This document shows, in pieces, positions 45,061 to 58,935 of a DNA stretch of 64,000 nucleotides. Position numbers and translations under genes: made by a program. Origin of the DNA: Nageia nagi (Eukaryota > Pinophyta); the NCBI GenBank assembly GCA_050084985.1, contig JBITNC010000002.1, positions 39,866,001-39,930,000 of the forward strand, written 5' to 3'. Under the pieces are notes generated by a model. It searched no databases, was not told the origin of the DNA, and saw nothing but the letters and a program-made list of their open reading frames with translations. Every line of letters begins with the position of its first letter. Within the stretch, counting starts at the first letter, position 1.

Positions 45061-48000
45061 GGCACTTTCTTCTCCCATTCAAATGAAAGATTTCTTGCTC
45101 ATAAAACTATAAATATGACAAAACCTTCTTGTATAAATTGTAATATTTGATGAATAGTAATAATAATTTACTGAAGTTATATCAAGTTTAGAAATGAATT
45201 ATATAATTTTGACTCGTTTTCACACCATTTTTTTTAGATGAAATATTAATTATAATCATTAAATTTAAAAGAAAAATATCACCCATAATCTTTTTTAATA
45301 ACTAATATTTATAAATGGGTTCAATCTTATAAATACAAATTTAAGTGTTGAAAAAAGAATCTATGTTGGATGGAAAGCTTTTTATATGTTGGAAAATAAA
45401 TGTTTAGAATTTGGATAAAAAGAAAACTCTTTTCTTCTACCTTTTGACTTGAATGATACTCTATATTTATGAAGTCTAGGTTGGAAGCATATCACAACAA
45501 ACATATAATAAAATTGAGAAAATTCAAAAACAAATTATCCTTTATAACTTCAAAATTAAAAATAAAATATCTTACTTTATCCTCCTCATGGAAGTTGGTT
45601 TACTTCGAAGTGAAATGAAGCTTTAAAATGGTATATATTATAGAATTATAAACTAGCAAAGTTAGAACCACATAGATTGCATGTAGTTGCCCAACAAACT
45701 TGTCCTACTCATTAATGTCTTAAAAGCAGTTTGCTAGAATATTTTAATAAATGGCTTGATTTTTGGAGCATTCACAATAACATAACCCATTCTAATAATA
45801 ATAAACTAAAAGTTCAAATTGCAAATAAAGTAAATCACAAAGTTTGAAATGATGATAACATATCAAAGATAAACGAAAACTAGCTTAGTATAAAACATCA
45901 TTAATCCAAAACATGAACATACCACCTGTCTATATAATGTTACTAATCTTAAAAAGAAACTTGTGATTACAAACTTAAGAACTAATTCACATGATTTATA
46001 CAATGAAACTGATAGAACGAAAAACACATAAAATACATTAAGATAAAAGAATTTCTAAGTATTGTAATCTAAATGCCATAAAGGATGAGACTCACTTTCT
46101 CTTTTCTTTCCCACTATACAAAAATATTAGACAAACCTACAAAGGTATATGTAACTTCAACTCAATTGATAATTTTTTAAATCAAGATAACAAAACAAGC
46201 TTGACAATTGTATTATATAACTTAATTATGTGAGAAATAAGCATTCAAATATTTAATTGATATATTTTAACTTCTGGATAGACTTTTATAACTCCTACAA
46301 ACCATTGGGTTTAAAAGGACATTAAAATACTTATCTTATCTAACTAATATATTTTTACTACTGGATAAACTTTGATAGGTCCTACAAACTAATGGGTTTA
46401 AAATGTGTTCTGGAATGGATTTTTAGAGTCATTAAAAAGGTAATTTTTGGAGTACCTATTTTGATGGGTTTTATTAAATTATGTGATAGCTCTCATATTA
46501 AAGAGTTTAATGCTTTTTATGATTTGTAAAACTAACTTACGATGTGTAAGTTATAGCTCTTCAAATTTGGAGTTAGATAAAAAACAAAAAGCAAATCTTC
46601 ATCAAAGGCTTTATTGGTAGACTCATTTAGATAAACCCATGTTGAACCAAAATCTCAATTTTGGCTCAATGGTACTCCATATTATTGGGAACACATGTTT
46701 AAAATGTGAAGATATTTGTATTAAATACCTAAAAGTTATGGTATCTGACAAATGGTAATTTCTAATTTTACATTCATGCCTTCGTCAAATTTTCAACAGT
46801 TGACAGATGAAAATTTGCATTGGAGGCCAACTTGATAGTAATGTTCGGAAAATCTACATGGATTTAACATATACAATTTCTTCCAACTACGATACATATT
46901 ACTAAGAACAAGTGGATAAAAATTTGTGACTATTGGGATTGTGGATAAAAAAGTTGTGATTGTTACAAAATAGTACTAGATAAAGTTTGTGACAATTTGG
47001 TCAAAATATCCACCCTTTTTTTTTTTGGAAAAGTAGAAGCAAACTAGTGCATATGAATAATTATAGGGGTTGATTTAAAGTTTGTTGAGATTTATTGGGT
47101 ATATTTATATTTGGAAAAACTAATTTTCTTATAGGAAGAATGTGATCCTAATAAAGGGGAAACCATATGCTATAATAGGGGAGTCAAAACCAAATATTAT
47201 TGGGAGAGTCAATCTAAAATAATGTATAATAACTATATGGATGGGAATAAATATTCAAAAGGAAAAAATTCTAATATTTAGCATTATTTGATTTATAACC
47301 ATATCTCCCAAAATAAGTCTTCTAATGTTAAAAAAATAAAGGCTTGAGGAGAATGGAGGTTAATTCCCTTTGGGTGGAATGTCATGCTATTAAGCATGAG
47401 AATATTGTTAATTCCCCTTGTATGAGAGTTCTATACCTTAGGCATGAAAATTTTTTATGATGTGTGTGAAAAACTCTATGTGTGTGAGAGAGTTTACATG
47501 TCATGTGAGTATTTGTGAAGAGGAAAATTGAATTCATCCTTCTTTTAGGGAAGAGATATCCTTTCATGATGAAAGAGAATGATAATGGTGTTGAGAGATA
47601 TCATATAGTGCAAATAGTGGCAATCACATAAAGAGTGGGGTTGTTGTGTATGGTAGACATAACAATATATTTCCTTAGCATTATTGTAAATTAAGAAAGT
47701 GACCATTGTGATAGGAGAAATCTTTATATTGTTTAGAGTGGCAATCAAAGAAAGCTTAAGAGCACTTTTATAGGATATTGGAAGTGAATTTTTTTATCAT
47801 TGGGTGTTATAATAAAGATTCATCATAATAACATAATTATTCATTTGTTGTATGTATCCTTGAAGAGAAGGGTGAACCAAGATAAAACTTTATGTCAATC
47901 TTTTGTGTGATTGATTAATTGCTATGTTTTTCAAGCAACTTATATTTTTAACTGTGTTAAGATTTGTATTTGGTGAGATGGTAAATCCATAGGCAACCCT

Positions 48001-48369
48001 TTTTTATGGATCAAAAAGACATTAAAAGACTTATCTATCTATCTATTTTTCTATATCTACAAGTGAATAAGGTATAATATTAAAATTTTCACATAAGCTA
48101 ATAACTAATTTATGTTTTACTATTTTCTCTTCTTCTTTAGAATAATGAAAAGGATTAAAAACATTTACTACATTAAACTTTGCTACGTCCATTAATTTAT
48201 CAATAAGGTAAAAATGACTTTTCAAAATTGATCCAAGTGTCATAAATTCAAATGTTAGCATATTTGAAAATATTGGCATATGTCAAGTACTTCACTAAAA
48301 TTATTTCTTAAAAATATTAGTTTAAAATATTTTTCATATTTATTACATTATTACCTTATCATTGGTAAT
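45061..48369. other. No recognisable gene; old repeat-like sequence
   Basis: A+T-rich. A ~45-bp phrase (CTGGATAAACTTTGATAGGTCC and the following CTACAAACTAATGGGTTTAAA) occurs twice, near 46275 and 46362. Minus open frames at 47382-47567 and 47545-47748 show no domain. Confidence 0.45.
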
Positions 48370-49047
48370 TGTTAACACCTAAATTTGATTATTACTTAGT
48401 TAAAAAATTTACATTTTTGATATCCAAGTGATAAAGTGATTTAATTCTTTATTTTACTATGTTTGTAGAATAAAGTGCAATATCGCTCATTTTTATTCTA
48501 TTTCATGATAAATCTAAGAAGCACTAAGCCACGTGGAGGTTTTGACCCACTTATGAACCTCTCATCTATTTAAAGGTAAGAAGGATGTGATATTGATAAT
48601 ATCTTTATGGGTTATCTTGTTTGGTGTCTTTCTATACCACTTATCAAGTATGAATTGTGTCATAATGAGATTATTTTATTCCTTATTTGATATATCATAA
48701 TTGGTAGATAACCTTAAAAATGCATAAGAATTTTAAGGATCTGAGGGAAGAGAGTCATACAATAGCGTACTATAGCATGCTGACTCCCTACACATAGGAA
48801 AGATGAAGGTTCAAATTGTGGAAGTGAGTTATCTTGATCTTATTAAAACTATATTTTGGCTATGATCTACATGAAATAGGTAAATGATAGGTTTGTATTC
48901 ATTTGAATTTAGATTTGATATGTTAATATCATAGAAGTAATTAGATCTCATTTGGGTAAATATTATTATTTACTATGATTTAATCATCTTCAATATTTAT
49001 TATAATCAATATTAAATTAATTTTTTAATCAAAACTTTGTATCAACA
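48370..49047 (+). repeat. 5' LTR of a further B-like element (C), decayed
   Basis: It starts TGTTAACACCTAAATTTG, close to the B LTR start TGTAGACACCTAAAATTG, and ends ATCAACA. At 678 bp it is nearly the length of the B LTRs (about 695). Three bases later comes TAGTGAACTC, related to the primer-site sequences after the A and B 5' LTRs. A TATTTAAAGG TATA-like box lies near 48570. No 3' LTR or matching duplication was found in the window, so it seems to be a 5' LTR followed by decayed interior and not a solo LTR. Confidence 0.45.
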
Positions 49048-52000
49048 AACTAGTGAACTCATTATTTTATACCATAATGTGTTTTTCACTAATTATACCA
49101 AAATCCCTAGGATTTTTTATAGGACTATTGTTGGATCTTAAGAGTATCAAATATGGATCATTAAATTATACTTACTATTCTTCTTATTCATGGGAGGAGA
49201 AGGAAGAGGTATACAAAATCTAATACCTATACATGATGCCCTTAAGATGGAATACTAGAAATATTGTAAAGCATATTGTATCAAAATCCTAAGGATGCCT
49301 TGGAAAATCTAAATAAATTCAATGAAGAATCATATGAGAGATATACATAAGAACAAATACATATCATAAAGAAGTCAAATATGGATAAGGATTTTTTTAT
49401 ATTTAAACATTTTTATAATCATCTAATATATTTGTATGAGTTATTGATAATATTAAATTTGGAATGATCTTGAATATGTATAATATATTGCTAAATATAG
49501 TACTATTATTTTCATTTCCTAAAGGAAGTAAAGAAGATGTTGTAGGTCATGAAGTGGAAACTTAGTCTTAAGAATCTATCTATAAGCTAGATAGAGATCC
49601 TGAAGAGAGAGTTTTGTTTATGGATAATGCAATATGTTGTTAATTGTATCCCTTTGTACCATAGGATGATAGCATACAATATGATCCAAAAGTACAAACA
49701 CATGTTTGTCCATAATATATTCTGAATTAAGGACAAAAGGAAAGCATAGCCACTTAAAAATAACACCTTCTATTCCTAAATTAATCTAATTTTCTAAGTA
49801 TTCTTTATCTCCTGATTTTCATTATTAAAACCCTCTTTATTGCATTAATCTAGCTAAAATACAATTAACTTATTAATTACTCATTTAATGAGGTTTTTAA
49901 CCTTCAAAATATGTAGAAACACATTTTATAATCACTAGTTGTTATCATTAACTTCCAAAAATAATATTAGTTATCAAATGCAAAATATTGTATGATGCTC
50001 TTACTCAATCTATGCTAGAGTACAATGCTCCCATTCTTATTGTACACATATCATCCCATCATATGATACTCCTTCTTGATCTATTCATAAACATAATACT
50101 TCAATACTAGCCCTTCATTTCATGAAGGGATCAATGATTCTCATCATTTTGTTATGACCAAGTTTAACTCTCCATCTTGGTTGACCATTTTACCACCAAA
50201 TCTAAGGGTGGAGCATGTTGTTCTTCATATATAAATAGAATCCTCTTTGGATAATTTCAACACATAAAATTACAATATCATTCAGGTATCAAGTTGTGTA
50301 AGAATTATTCAAGCATATCTATAGGTATGTTGTGAACCTTGAATCTCACTCGTGGTCTTCTTTACTTCCTTTTCTTGTGGAAGCTCATCATCAAGGATGA
50401 ATTATTCATTCTAAGATTGTGAATCCTTGATATTTCCTTGATTATTCCTTCTTATAGAGGTGTTGCCCAAATTATTGCACTCTATTATTAATTATGCATG
50501 AGTTATATGCTTAACATGCTTTAGTACCATAGTGTTATGCTTCATGATCTCTATTGTTAAAGCATTATGCTTCACATGTATGAGAATATTGCACTTCATG
50601 CCCTCCATTACTAGAGCATTATGCTCTTATACTTGAGTCATCATTTAATAATTCTACTATCATTCTGGCATCTTTTCATTGGATCTCATCACTAAGGTTA
50701 GGATCATCACCTGTGGGTCATGGATCCCTGATCCATCCTTAGTTTCTTTTGCAATATCAACCTTCATTAATATTTACTAATCAACATCATCGACATCATA
50801 TATCACTTATAATTTATCTAAATCCATAGTTTTTATTACTTTCTTTTATCGATCCTATGAATAAGCTTAGGGGGTTTACCACCTATTGTATAAAGCTTCA
50901 TCTTCCTTAGATGTAGGTAGCTACCTAAATCTTGCATGATAACTAAGAAATCTACATTGACAATGTGATCATTTAGATAATCCTTGGTAACTTAAATCTA
51001 ATTTCTAAATTTTAATAATATATATCCTTAGATATTTCATGTTCTAAAGTAGTGCATTTATTGCTCTTACATATATAGCAATCATAATGGGACTAGTTTA
51101 GTTCTTTTATTTTTAATACTAGTTTTCCCTTATATTAGATCTAGATTAGCTTATGTGGTATTGCAGTAATTCCTTCATATAGCTACATGTTCATACATCT
51201 TCTCTTACTTTAATGCACCCTAGTTTTGAAAGTAGTTAAAGTGGGAAAAATCATTATTTCAAAAGAATATAAATAAGGGAAGTGAGGGTTTTAATTGGCT
51301 AAGTCCTAGAATAACTTTACTCAAGTGTGATAAAATGAGGGAGTTGACCCTAATACATAGTCCTATGAACTACTCACCTAATGAATTTGGTCCTCACATA
51401 CCTAGAGTATATTAGGACTTATTGATCTTTCTAAATTTGAACTACCTATAGAAATCCATTAGCCATTAATTTTATCTATCACTTGGGTCAATTATCTCTA
51501 ATAAAATCCTTACACTTTTTTGGATCATGAGTGATCTTGTGTGGCTGCAGGGATGCTCCATGTACAATAATCAATCACTACACCCATTGGAATCTATGTA
51601 AATGAGGATGTTGATGAAATTTTGATAAATTCAATATATATATCAACAATCAATCTTGTTAAACACTTGACTAGATTCACTTCTAGGAAAATAGTCATGT
51701 AGAATTACATAAAAGAGCATATAGGACTATTTTCTTTCACTTTTACAAGTTATTACTTAATATACTATGTAAATTATTTCTTTTGATCATTACTAGCTTT
51801 TACAAATTTTTAATTTTAAAAGGTAGCACTTTTTCCTCCTTTAGAAGTAACAAAAGTAGTGTTTCAATCATGGCTTTCATCCTTCTCAGTTATCTCTTCT
51901 TTGCACTATTATCTAGTATCTAGATTTACTTTAAGGATAAAAAGCAATAAGACCAAAAGAAGAAAAAATGTTATATCAATTCTACCCATCCATTAATTTC

Positions 52001-55000
52001 TACCCTTGGCAATCTAAGTTTTAAACTGAAATATTAGGAATATGAGTTAGAACCAATCATATTTAAATAGTCTCTTAAGTAGATATATGCAAAAATTGAA
52101 TAAGGTGATGACATAATTGAGGAATTAATATCACATCTTATTGAACTAGGGTTTTATCTACCAATTGAGTCCATAAACCCTCTTATTGAGTCTCATGGCC
52201 CTTTTAAACCTAGTACTCTAGCTCCTTTGTCCTCATTGCATGTTGAATCTAAAATTAAAACTTCATCTCTCACTAAGGTACAATCATTTATATATTCATC
52301 CACTCTTAAGCCTCCAATATCATCTAGCTCTCATATTTCAATTTTATCTTAAGTTAAACCAATTTAATCAAGTTCTAATCCCAAGCCTCAACCTTTTTCC
52401 ATTCTATATCAACCTATTGAAGGAGAAAAATATCATAGGGGACTCATTCTTAATAAAATTTAGGATTTTCATCATAATGAATCACAATAGCTCTTGATTC
52501 AATCACTTCTATCCTTTACAACCAATATTTACCTCCTCCAAAATAGATATCATTACGTCATATCCTTATCCTTCTTGTCTAGTCAATCAATCAAACTTCC
52601 ATACCTCATTATGTGATATAAGTACTTTTGAGTGTACTTCAAAATCTTGAGAATCATATCATAAGATAAAATTAGAAATAATCTTATGAGTCAATTATCA
52701 ATTAACATATTCATCCAATTTTTCCAATGAGACTTTGTCCAACTTACTTTAAAGTACTTACAATTCCAAAATCCATGGGTAAGAAAAATAATCAATTCTA
52801 TCTTCAATCATTCAACTATGTATGCTATCTAATTCATCTTGATGATGTAATTATGTTGTGTACTTTTCTTATGAATCTTGTTGTACAATCTCTCTATTGG
52901 TACAATAACTTACCTTTTAATTATGTCTTCAATTTCAATCAATTCGCCTTACAATTCTTGGAATAGTATACAATAAATATACCTAGGAAAGATTCCATTG
53001 TTGATACACTTTCAACCAAAAAAATTGACCATCATTCCTTGCTTAGTTTTGTATTTTGATGGAGTAAGATAGTTAATAATGTTGAATATGGAGCCTAATT
53101 ATTTGGCTAAGTATAAAAAAATAACTCTTTGTTCTATAATCTTTATGCACAAGTATGACCACTAGAGTCAATTGATGGTCTAGTGAACAATCATACCAAT
53201 CGACCAACCAATCATATCTATATGGTCACATGGAAATCGACCCAAAAAACTAACCAATCTAATAGTGATCGATCATAAAACAAGGTACAAATATTCTATT
53301 TTAAGTCTTTGAAATTTGTTTGTGGATATTCTAGGCATGAAATCTAGAGGTTGCATATAGTGATATTTTCTAAATATCATAAGTTACTCCAATGAAGAGT
53401 ATAGAAATAGATGAGGATGAATGTATAAGTGTGTGTGAAATATAATATAATTCATGGTTTATAGTGTGAATTTGTTAGATTTTATAGTGTGAATTTGTAA
53501 GATTTTGAGATAAATATTTATAAAATTGAAGAGGAAGGTACAACAATGTGGTTGTAGTTTTTCTCCCTTTGTGTATTGGAATAATAATACTAAGCACTAA
53601 ATATTTATTTGTGTACATAAACCACATAAGGTGAACCACATTACATTTGTGTCTTCTCTTGTTTGTGTGATTTTATTATGGTTTGATTGTTTATCCTTTT
53701 AGACAATTATAGATTTAGCATAAAAGAATAAATATTTGTAGAAAACTAAGGTAATTAATCATTAAAGAAGAGGCCAAGGAGATACTTAAACTTTAATGGA
53801 GAAGGTAATGGAAAAGAAGCGAGTGGAAAAGGTAGTAATAGAATCTTCGAAGACCTATTTATAACAAGATACATCATTAAAATGAAGCAAAATCATACAA
53901 GAGCTAGCTTTAAAGACTTATTATCCCAATGGATAAATGCAGTTCTTAGTTTTAAGAAAGAAAAAATTGAGTAAAGTTGATAAGAATGTTAATAAAAATT
54001 AACATCAACATAGTTGAGAAAATTTTGTATTGTAAAGTTATCAAAATATTACCTACTTATCTTGTACTTTTTCATCCAAAGAGGATTCTATATATTTCAA
54101 GCATTTAGAATAAATTAAAACTAACTTGCCTTTTGTGAAAAATTGTAAGAGATATTTTTATTTCTAAGTATAGAATCTATGTTTCCATTACTCTATATTT
54201 TTTGTTACTCATGAAATTCCCCTTTTTCAAAGTAGTGGAAACATAGTTTTAAAGTTGAAATTATTTCTATGTGGAGATTTTAAGAGTTGTAGTCTAGCTT
54301 TGAGTAAGGTTTCTTAAAATTTAGTAGAATGGAAAATAGAAAAAATGGAGAAAGAAATGACTAAAAACATGTCTAATGAAGGCATGAAGTATTTTTGTAA
54401 CATACAGGTCAACATACAATAATTTTGGATTGATATTTGCAAAAAAGAATGGAAATTTAAGGATTCCATCATAATGAGAAAGTGGTTCCCAAAAATCCTA
54501 ATTGAAATAAGTAGAAGCATTGTGAGAATCAAATCAAAGGATTATGAAAACATATCAAAATAATATCAAATAAATAATGAGAATTATCAAAATCATTGAT
54601 ATCAGTTTGCAAACAATGTGATATGTAAGGAACATATCAACATTTCTTCACACTTATCTAAAGTTAATGATGCTTGTTAGGATATCTAGATTAATATCAA
54701 GGACTAAGGGATCAAATCAATTTTCTTTCACAATAATATGAATCAATGATTAGATTTTAATCTTTGTAAATATCTTCAAATAATTTTATGTTATAGATTT
54801 CTATATAAAGGGAACAAAAAATGCTCAAAGTGTTAGATAATTAAGCAAGTTTTCCCTTTGTAATTTATTTATTTATTTTTCATCCCTATCAATGAAAGTA
54901 TGATTTTCCCTCGTTTTATCACTATGGTTATTAGGTATTTTTTCTTGAATGTATATAATATGTGTATTGAAAATAATTTATCATCATTAGTACAAAGTAG

Positions 55001-55270
55001 TTGATCCTATTTAATGAAGGTTGAAATATTTTATAGTTTCCAAGTTTAGTCTATTTGTTGAAATGTTACTTATTTTAACTCATATTATAAGAAATCTTGG
55101 AGTCAAGTTTTACCATATCTAAATTTTACCTTTAAGTTTAAATTTTATTTTAGTAACATGAACCAAACTTCTCTATAGATTAATAATTAAGTGCAAAATT
55201 ACTAGTCTCTCACACTAACTACTTTTCATATGAAATCTTTATTTTTCAAATTTTATCTTATTCAAGGTGC
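49048..55270. other. Decayed interior with no clear gene
   Basis: Apart from the weak minus-strand remnant at 50.2-50.9 kb, no domain was recognised. Plus open frames 52240-52497 and 52727-52966 lack a family signature. A 25-bp phrase (ATAGTGTGAATTTGTTAGATTTT) is doubled at about 53460-53510. A TCTATATAAAGGG box near 54800 followed by a T-rich stretch looks like part of an LTR promoter, but its borders are not visible. Confidence 0.4.
50180..50900 (-). pseudogene. Weak coding remnant with a repeated His/Met motif, unidentified
   Basis: Read on the minus strand, 50640-50480 gives EHNALVMEGMKCNILIHVKH, then NALTIEIMKHNTMVLKHVKH. This is two or three near-repeats of about 15-18 residues with hydrophobic spacing like a coiled coil. 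Around it lie phrases such as FILDDELPQEKEVKKTT (about 50390) and SGIHDPQVMILTLVMRSN (about 50710). At the DNA level the repeat shows as AAGCATTATGCTTCA-type phrases every 40-55 bp. Frame breaks and stops are common and I do not recognise the protein. Confidence 0.35.
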
Positions 55271-55279
55271 AATTGAATA

Positions 55280-57480
55280 AGTTATACTTTTTCAATCAAG
55301 AAAGCTTGATATCATAATAGGAATGGATCGATTGATGCAATTGAAGGCATTAGTTAATTTTGACATGGATTAAATTCCTTAGTAATTGATAACCCTTTAA
55401 AACAATGATGATGATTGCTATGTAGTTGTCTAAGGTTGTTAAAAAGAAATGTCAAATTCTAGCTATTAAAATATAGGAAATAAATGATTCTAAGGAAAGG
55501 GGACTTTTGAGCAAGTATCCCCTCTTGCAAGAATTCAAATATGTCTTTCCAAATCAATTAATTGGAAAACCTCCTATGAGAGAGTAGAGTTTCACTATTG
55601 ATTTGGTACCTAGTTGTATTGAACCAATTGTAATGACTCCTTACAGGATGACCATAATAGGAATGTAGGAACTAAAACTAAAACTTTTGGAATTCTTAGA
55701 TATATAACTAATCTAAACAAGTATGTTTCCTTGTAGTGATCCAATCTTATTTATTAAAAAAAAGGATGGAAATATGAGATTATGTATAGATTACATAATC
55801 CTAAATAAATTCATAATGAAAAATTGGTATCCTTTGCCAAGGATTAATGATTTGTTTGATCAGTTGAAAGGAGAAATAGTCTTATCAAATATCAACTTGA
55901 GGTATGGATATCACTGGTAGATAATTAAGTAACAAGACACTCCTAAAATTACATTCAAAACTAGATATAGATATCACAAATTCACTACATACTTCCTTTT
56001 GATCTCACAAATGCACCTATTCCATTCATGAGTTTGATGAACAACATATACCAAGAATATCTTGATAAGTTTGTATTATTCTTATTAGATGATATTATAA
56101 TATATTCTAAGAATAAAGAGAAACATGATGAGCATATTAGAATAGATCTAAATATTCTAAGAAAGAATCATAGTTATGGGAAACTATCCAAATGTGAGTT
56201 CTATGCTTCAAAATTCAATACTTAGGACATATCATCTCTGAAAAAGGGATAGTTGTGAGTACTAAAATGATAGAAGTGGTTAAAGATTGGCCTAGACCAA
56301 CTAGTGTACCTAAAATTAGGAGTGTCATGTTAGCAAGATATTATAGGAAGTTTGTAGAAAATTTCTCCAAAGTGGCATATCCTATAACTCAATTGCAATG
56401 TAAAGATAAATATTTCATATGGTCCAAAAAAATATGAAAAATTCATTAAACATATTAAACAAAAATTGACTACAACACCTATTTTACAATTACCTAGTTT
56501 GAAAGAAAATTTTCTAGTATGTGATAAGGCATGTCTATAGGGTTTGGAGGGAGTTCTTATGTGAAATGGAGTTGTTATATATTATGAGTCCATTAAATTT
56601 AAAGACCATAAATAAAATTATGCTACACATGATTTAGAATTAGCTACCATTTTTTATGCTTTAAAAATGGGCATCACTATTGCTAGGTAGAACTTTTCAA
56701 CTTGATTCAGATCATCAAATTCTATAATATTTGTTCACTCACAAAAATGTGTATACTAGGGAAAAGATGGATGGAATTTCTATCTAAAAATTATTTTGAA
56801 ATCAAATACATTTAAGGAAAGGAGAATAAAGTAGTTGATGCACCAAGTATGAGAAAGCATTTAATATTAATATCTTCAAAAATGAACTCCTAGATAGAAT
56901 CAAAACTTTTAAGTCAAAATATGATTTTTGCATAAAATAAAATATCATAATAAAAAATAAAACAAACCCTAAAACTTATTTTTTTATCAATAATGATGGA
57001 ATATTGCTTTATAGAAACATAATAGTGTTTCATGAACTTAGGAATGGTCAAAATATCATAATGTATGAAGCCCATCATACACTATATTCTGCTCATCTAG
57101 GGAGTAATAAGATGAGAGAAGATCTTAGAAAAATGATAATTTAATTTTTTTCTAGAATAAAAAATAACATAGTTGAGTATATAACCAAGTGTTGGTAATG
57201 TTAAAAGGCTAAGGTTGAACACATGTATCTAACACAAAAACTCTATCCTCATGATGTACCTAAATTAAAATGGTAAGTAATCAGCATGGACTTTATTGTT
57301 GGTTTACCAAAAATTATGTATCATCATAATGTAACTTTTTGTTGTACATAAACTCACAAAGGTTGTACATTTCATACAAAGAAATACAACAAATTATGCA
57401 TATGTTTTAGTAAATAAATTTATGAAAGAAATATATAGACTACATAATTTTCCATAAACTATCTGTTGAGCAAGGTGCAA
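55280..57480 (+). pseudogene. Ty3/gypsy pol fragment H
   Basis: The reading starts at a protease end, DIIIGMDRLMQLKALVNFD (about 55310). RT follows: [21 protein letters not shown] (about 55748), [18 protein letters not shown], then the catalytic site as LLDDIIIYSK near 56081, where the Tyr of YxDD is Leu. Next come KLSKCEFYASKF and LGHIISEKGI. VKDWPRPTSVPKIRSVM and ARYYRKFVENFSKVA (56255-56437) follow. RNase H is heavily broken. The integrase zinc module (SAHLGSNKMREDLRKMI about 57090) and the core start (VISMDFIVGLPK about 57280) follow to about 57480. No gag and no LTR are assigned, and 5' truncation is likely. It differs from the D/G1 family. Confidence 0.8.
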
Positions 57481-57594
57481 TGATAGTATTACCAACACAC
57501 TCATTGGGACCCAGTTGGTGCAGTAGTGAGTTTTTTGGTACTTGCATAAAGATATATAGTGATGTAAGGGATGTGTTTTATGATTTGTTAAATT

Positions 57595-57880
57595 TATGCA
57601 ATTAATTTATATGAATTTGCAAAAGTGGCAAAAGTTGTCAAAAAGCTACATAAGTTACCAAAATTATCAAAAAGTTGTAAAACTTGCAAAGGTTTTTAGA
57701 AATTTGTTTGAATATTATTTGGAGATGTTTGGTTCTTATGCAAACATGTTCACTTCTCGAGTGAAGTTGGTGCAACCCATTCTTGCAAAAATTCAAAAGT
57801 TGCTACAAAATTATCAAAATTGCAAAAATTATCAAAATAAGGCAAATATTGCAATTCTTGCTCCTATGTACCAATTGGAT
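57595..57880. repeat. Degenerate AAAGTTG/CAAAA short repeats
   Basis: Variants of AAAAGTTGTCAAAAAG, TTACCAAAATTATCAAAAAG and GCAAAAATTATCAAAAT recur at 15-30 bp spacing in two clusters, separated by a non-repeat stretch at about 57690-57780. This probably belongs to the 5' part of the F LTR. Confidence 0.65.
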
Positions 57881-58689
57881 TATCTTAGATAGATCAACAT
57901 ATCATTTGGAGAATTTTTAATCAACTAAAAGTATTTTTGCAATAAGGTTGCAATGTTAGACAGATAGTGGTATAGGTTTGGGCCCCTTGGAAATTTTAGT
58001 TAAATAGTTCAATTTTGCTTTGGTGTGTGTTCAAACATGATGGATCAATTTGGAACATATCAGCATATGTGGAAATAATTTATCATGGTATTTGAGGTTT
58101 TAGCTCAATTTTCAGGATGTTAAGAGGCATTATCAGTACTTGATTGAAAGATTTTTCACTTTTTGTTAACATGGTTCAAAAGTGACTCAAAGGCCTCTGT
58201 ATAGGTAAAATTTCTCAAAATCCATGAGGATTTGAGGGATGAAATTTTAATATAAGGTATTTAGTACTAATATTCATATACAGTTAGAATTTCAAGTCAA
58301 ACAAACACTCAAGAAAAAAATGATGTTAGTTTCAAAAAGTCAATTTCTCACTTTTTCTAGTTTTAAGCAGTTTTATGGGATAGCAATAAAATGGTAAAAT
58401 CCATCATATCTTATTCTAAATTTGAAATATGATAATTTATTGATGATTAGATCATCAAAATGAGCAACATTTTTTTTTAACAAAGTTGTTCCAAGGTCTA
58501 CAGCTATAAATTTAATGAGGTTAAGCCTCTCTTTTAAAACACAATTTTTATTTTTATATGGTGAACTTTTATAAGTGTGTAAACTTTGTGAAAATATTTT
58601 TTCTTCAATTAGTGACATGAGAGAATAATATAAAATAAAATATTAGGTAATTTTTATAAGAAAATAATGCTAGGTGGCATGTTTGTGTC

Positions 58690-58935
58690 ATAATAATATT
58701 TGGTGTAGGTGGAATATGGGGAGTTACAAAAAGAAAGAGTCACATATGAGGAGTTACAAATGATAAGTAGAAAGTTAGAATATGGGAGTTACAAAAGAAT
58801 GAGTTACAATTGGTAGGTGGCATATGAGAATATTTTTTCATAAAGAAGTTACATAAAAAGGAAGTTACAAAATGAGTTACAATTGGTAGGTGGGATATGA
58901 GAATATTGTGTCATAAAGAAGTTACAAAATGAAAA
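58690..58935. repeat. ~70-bp tandem repeat with GAGTTACAA core
   Basis: Two long copies (from about 58801 and 58873) share GAGTTACAATTGGTAGGTGG, then ATATGAGAATATT and TCATAAAGAAGTTACA. Shorter partial copies of GGAGTTACAAA precede them. Inside the probable F LTR. Confidence 0.8.

Noticed and set aside
48370-49047. Solo LTR
   Set aside because: The five bases before it (GTAAT) are not repeated after it, and a primer-site-like sequence follows. A 5' LTR with interior fits better.
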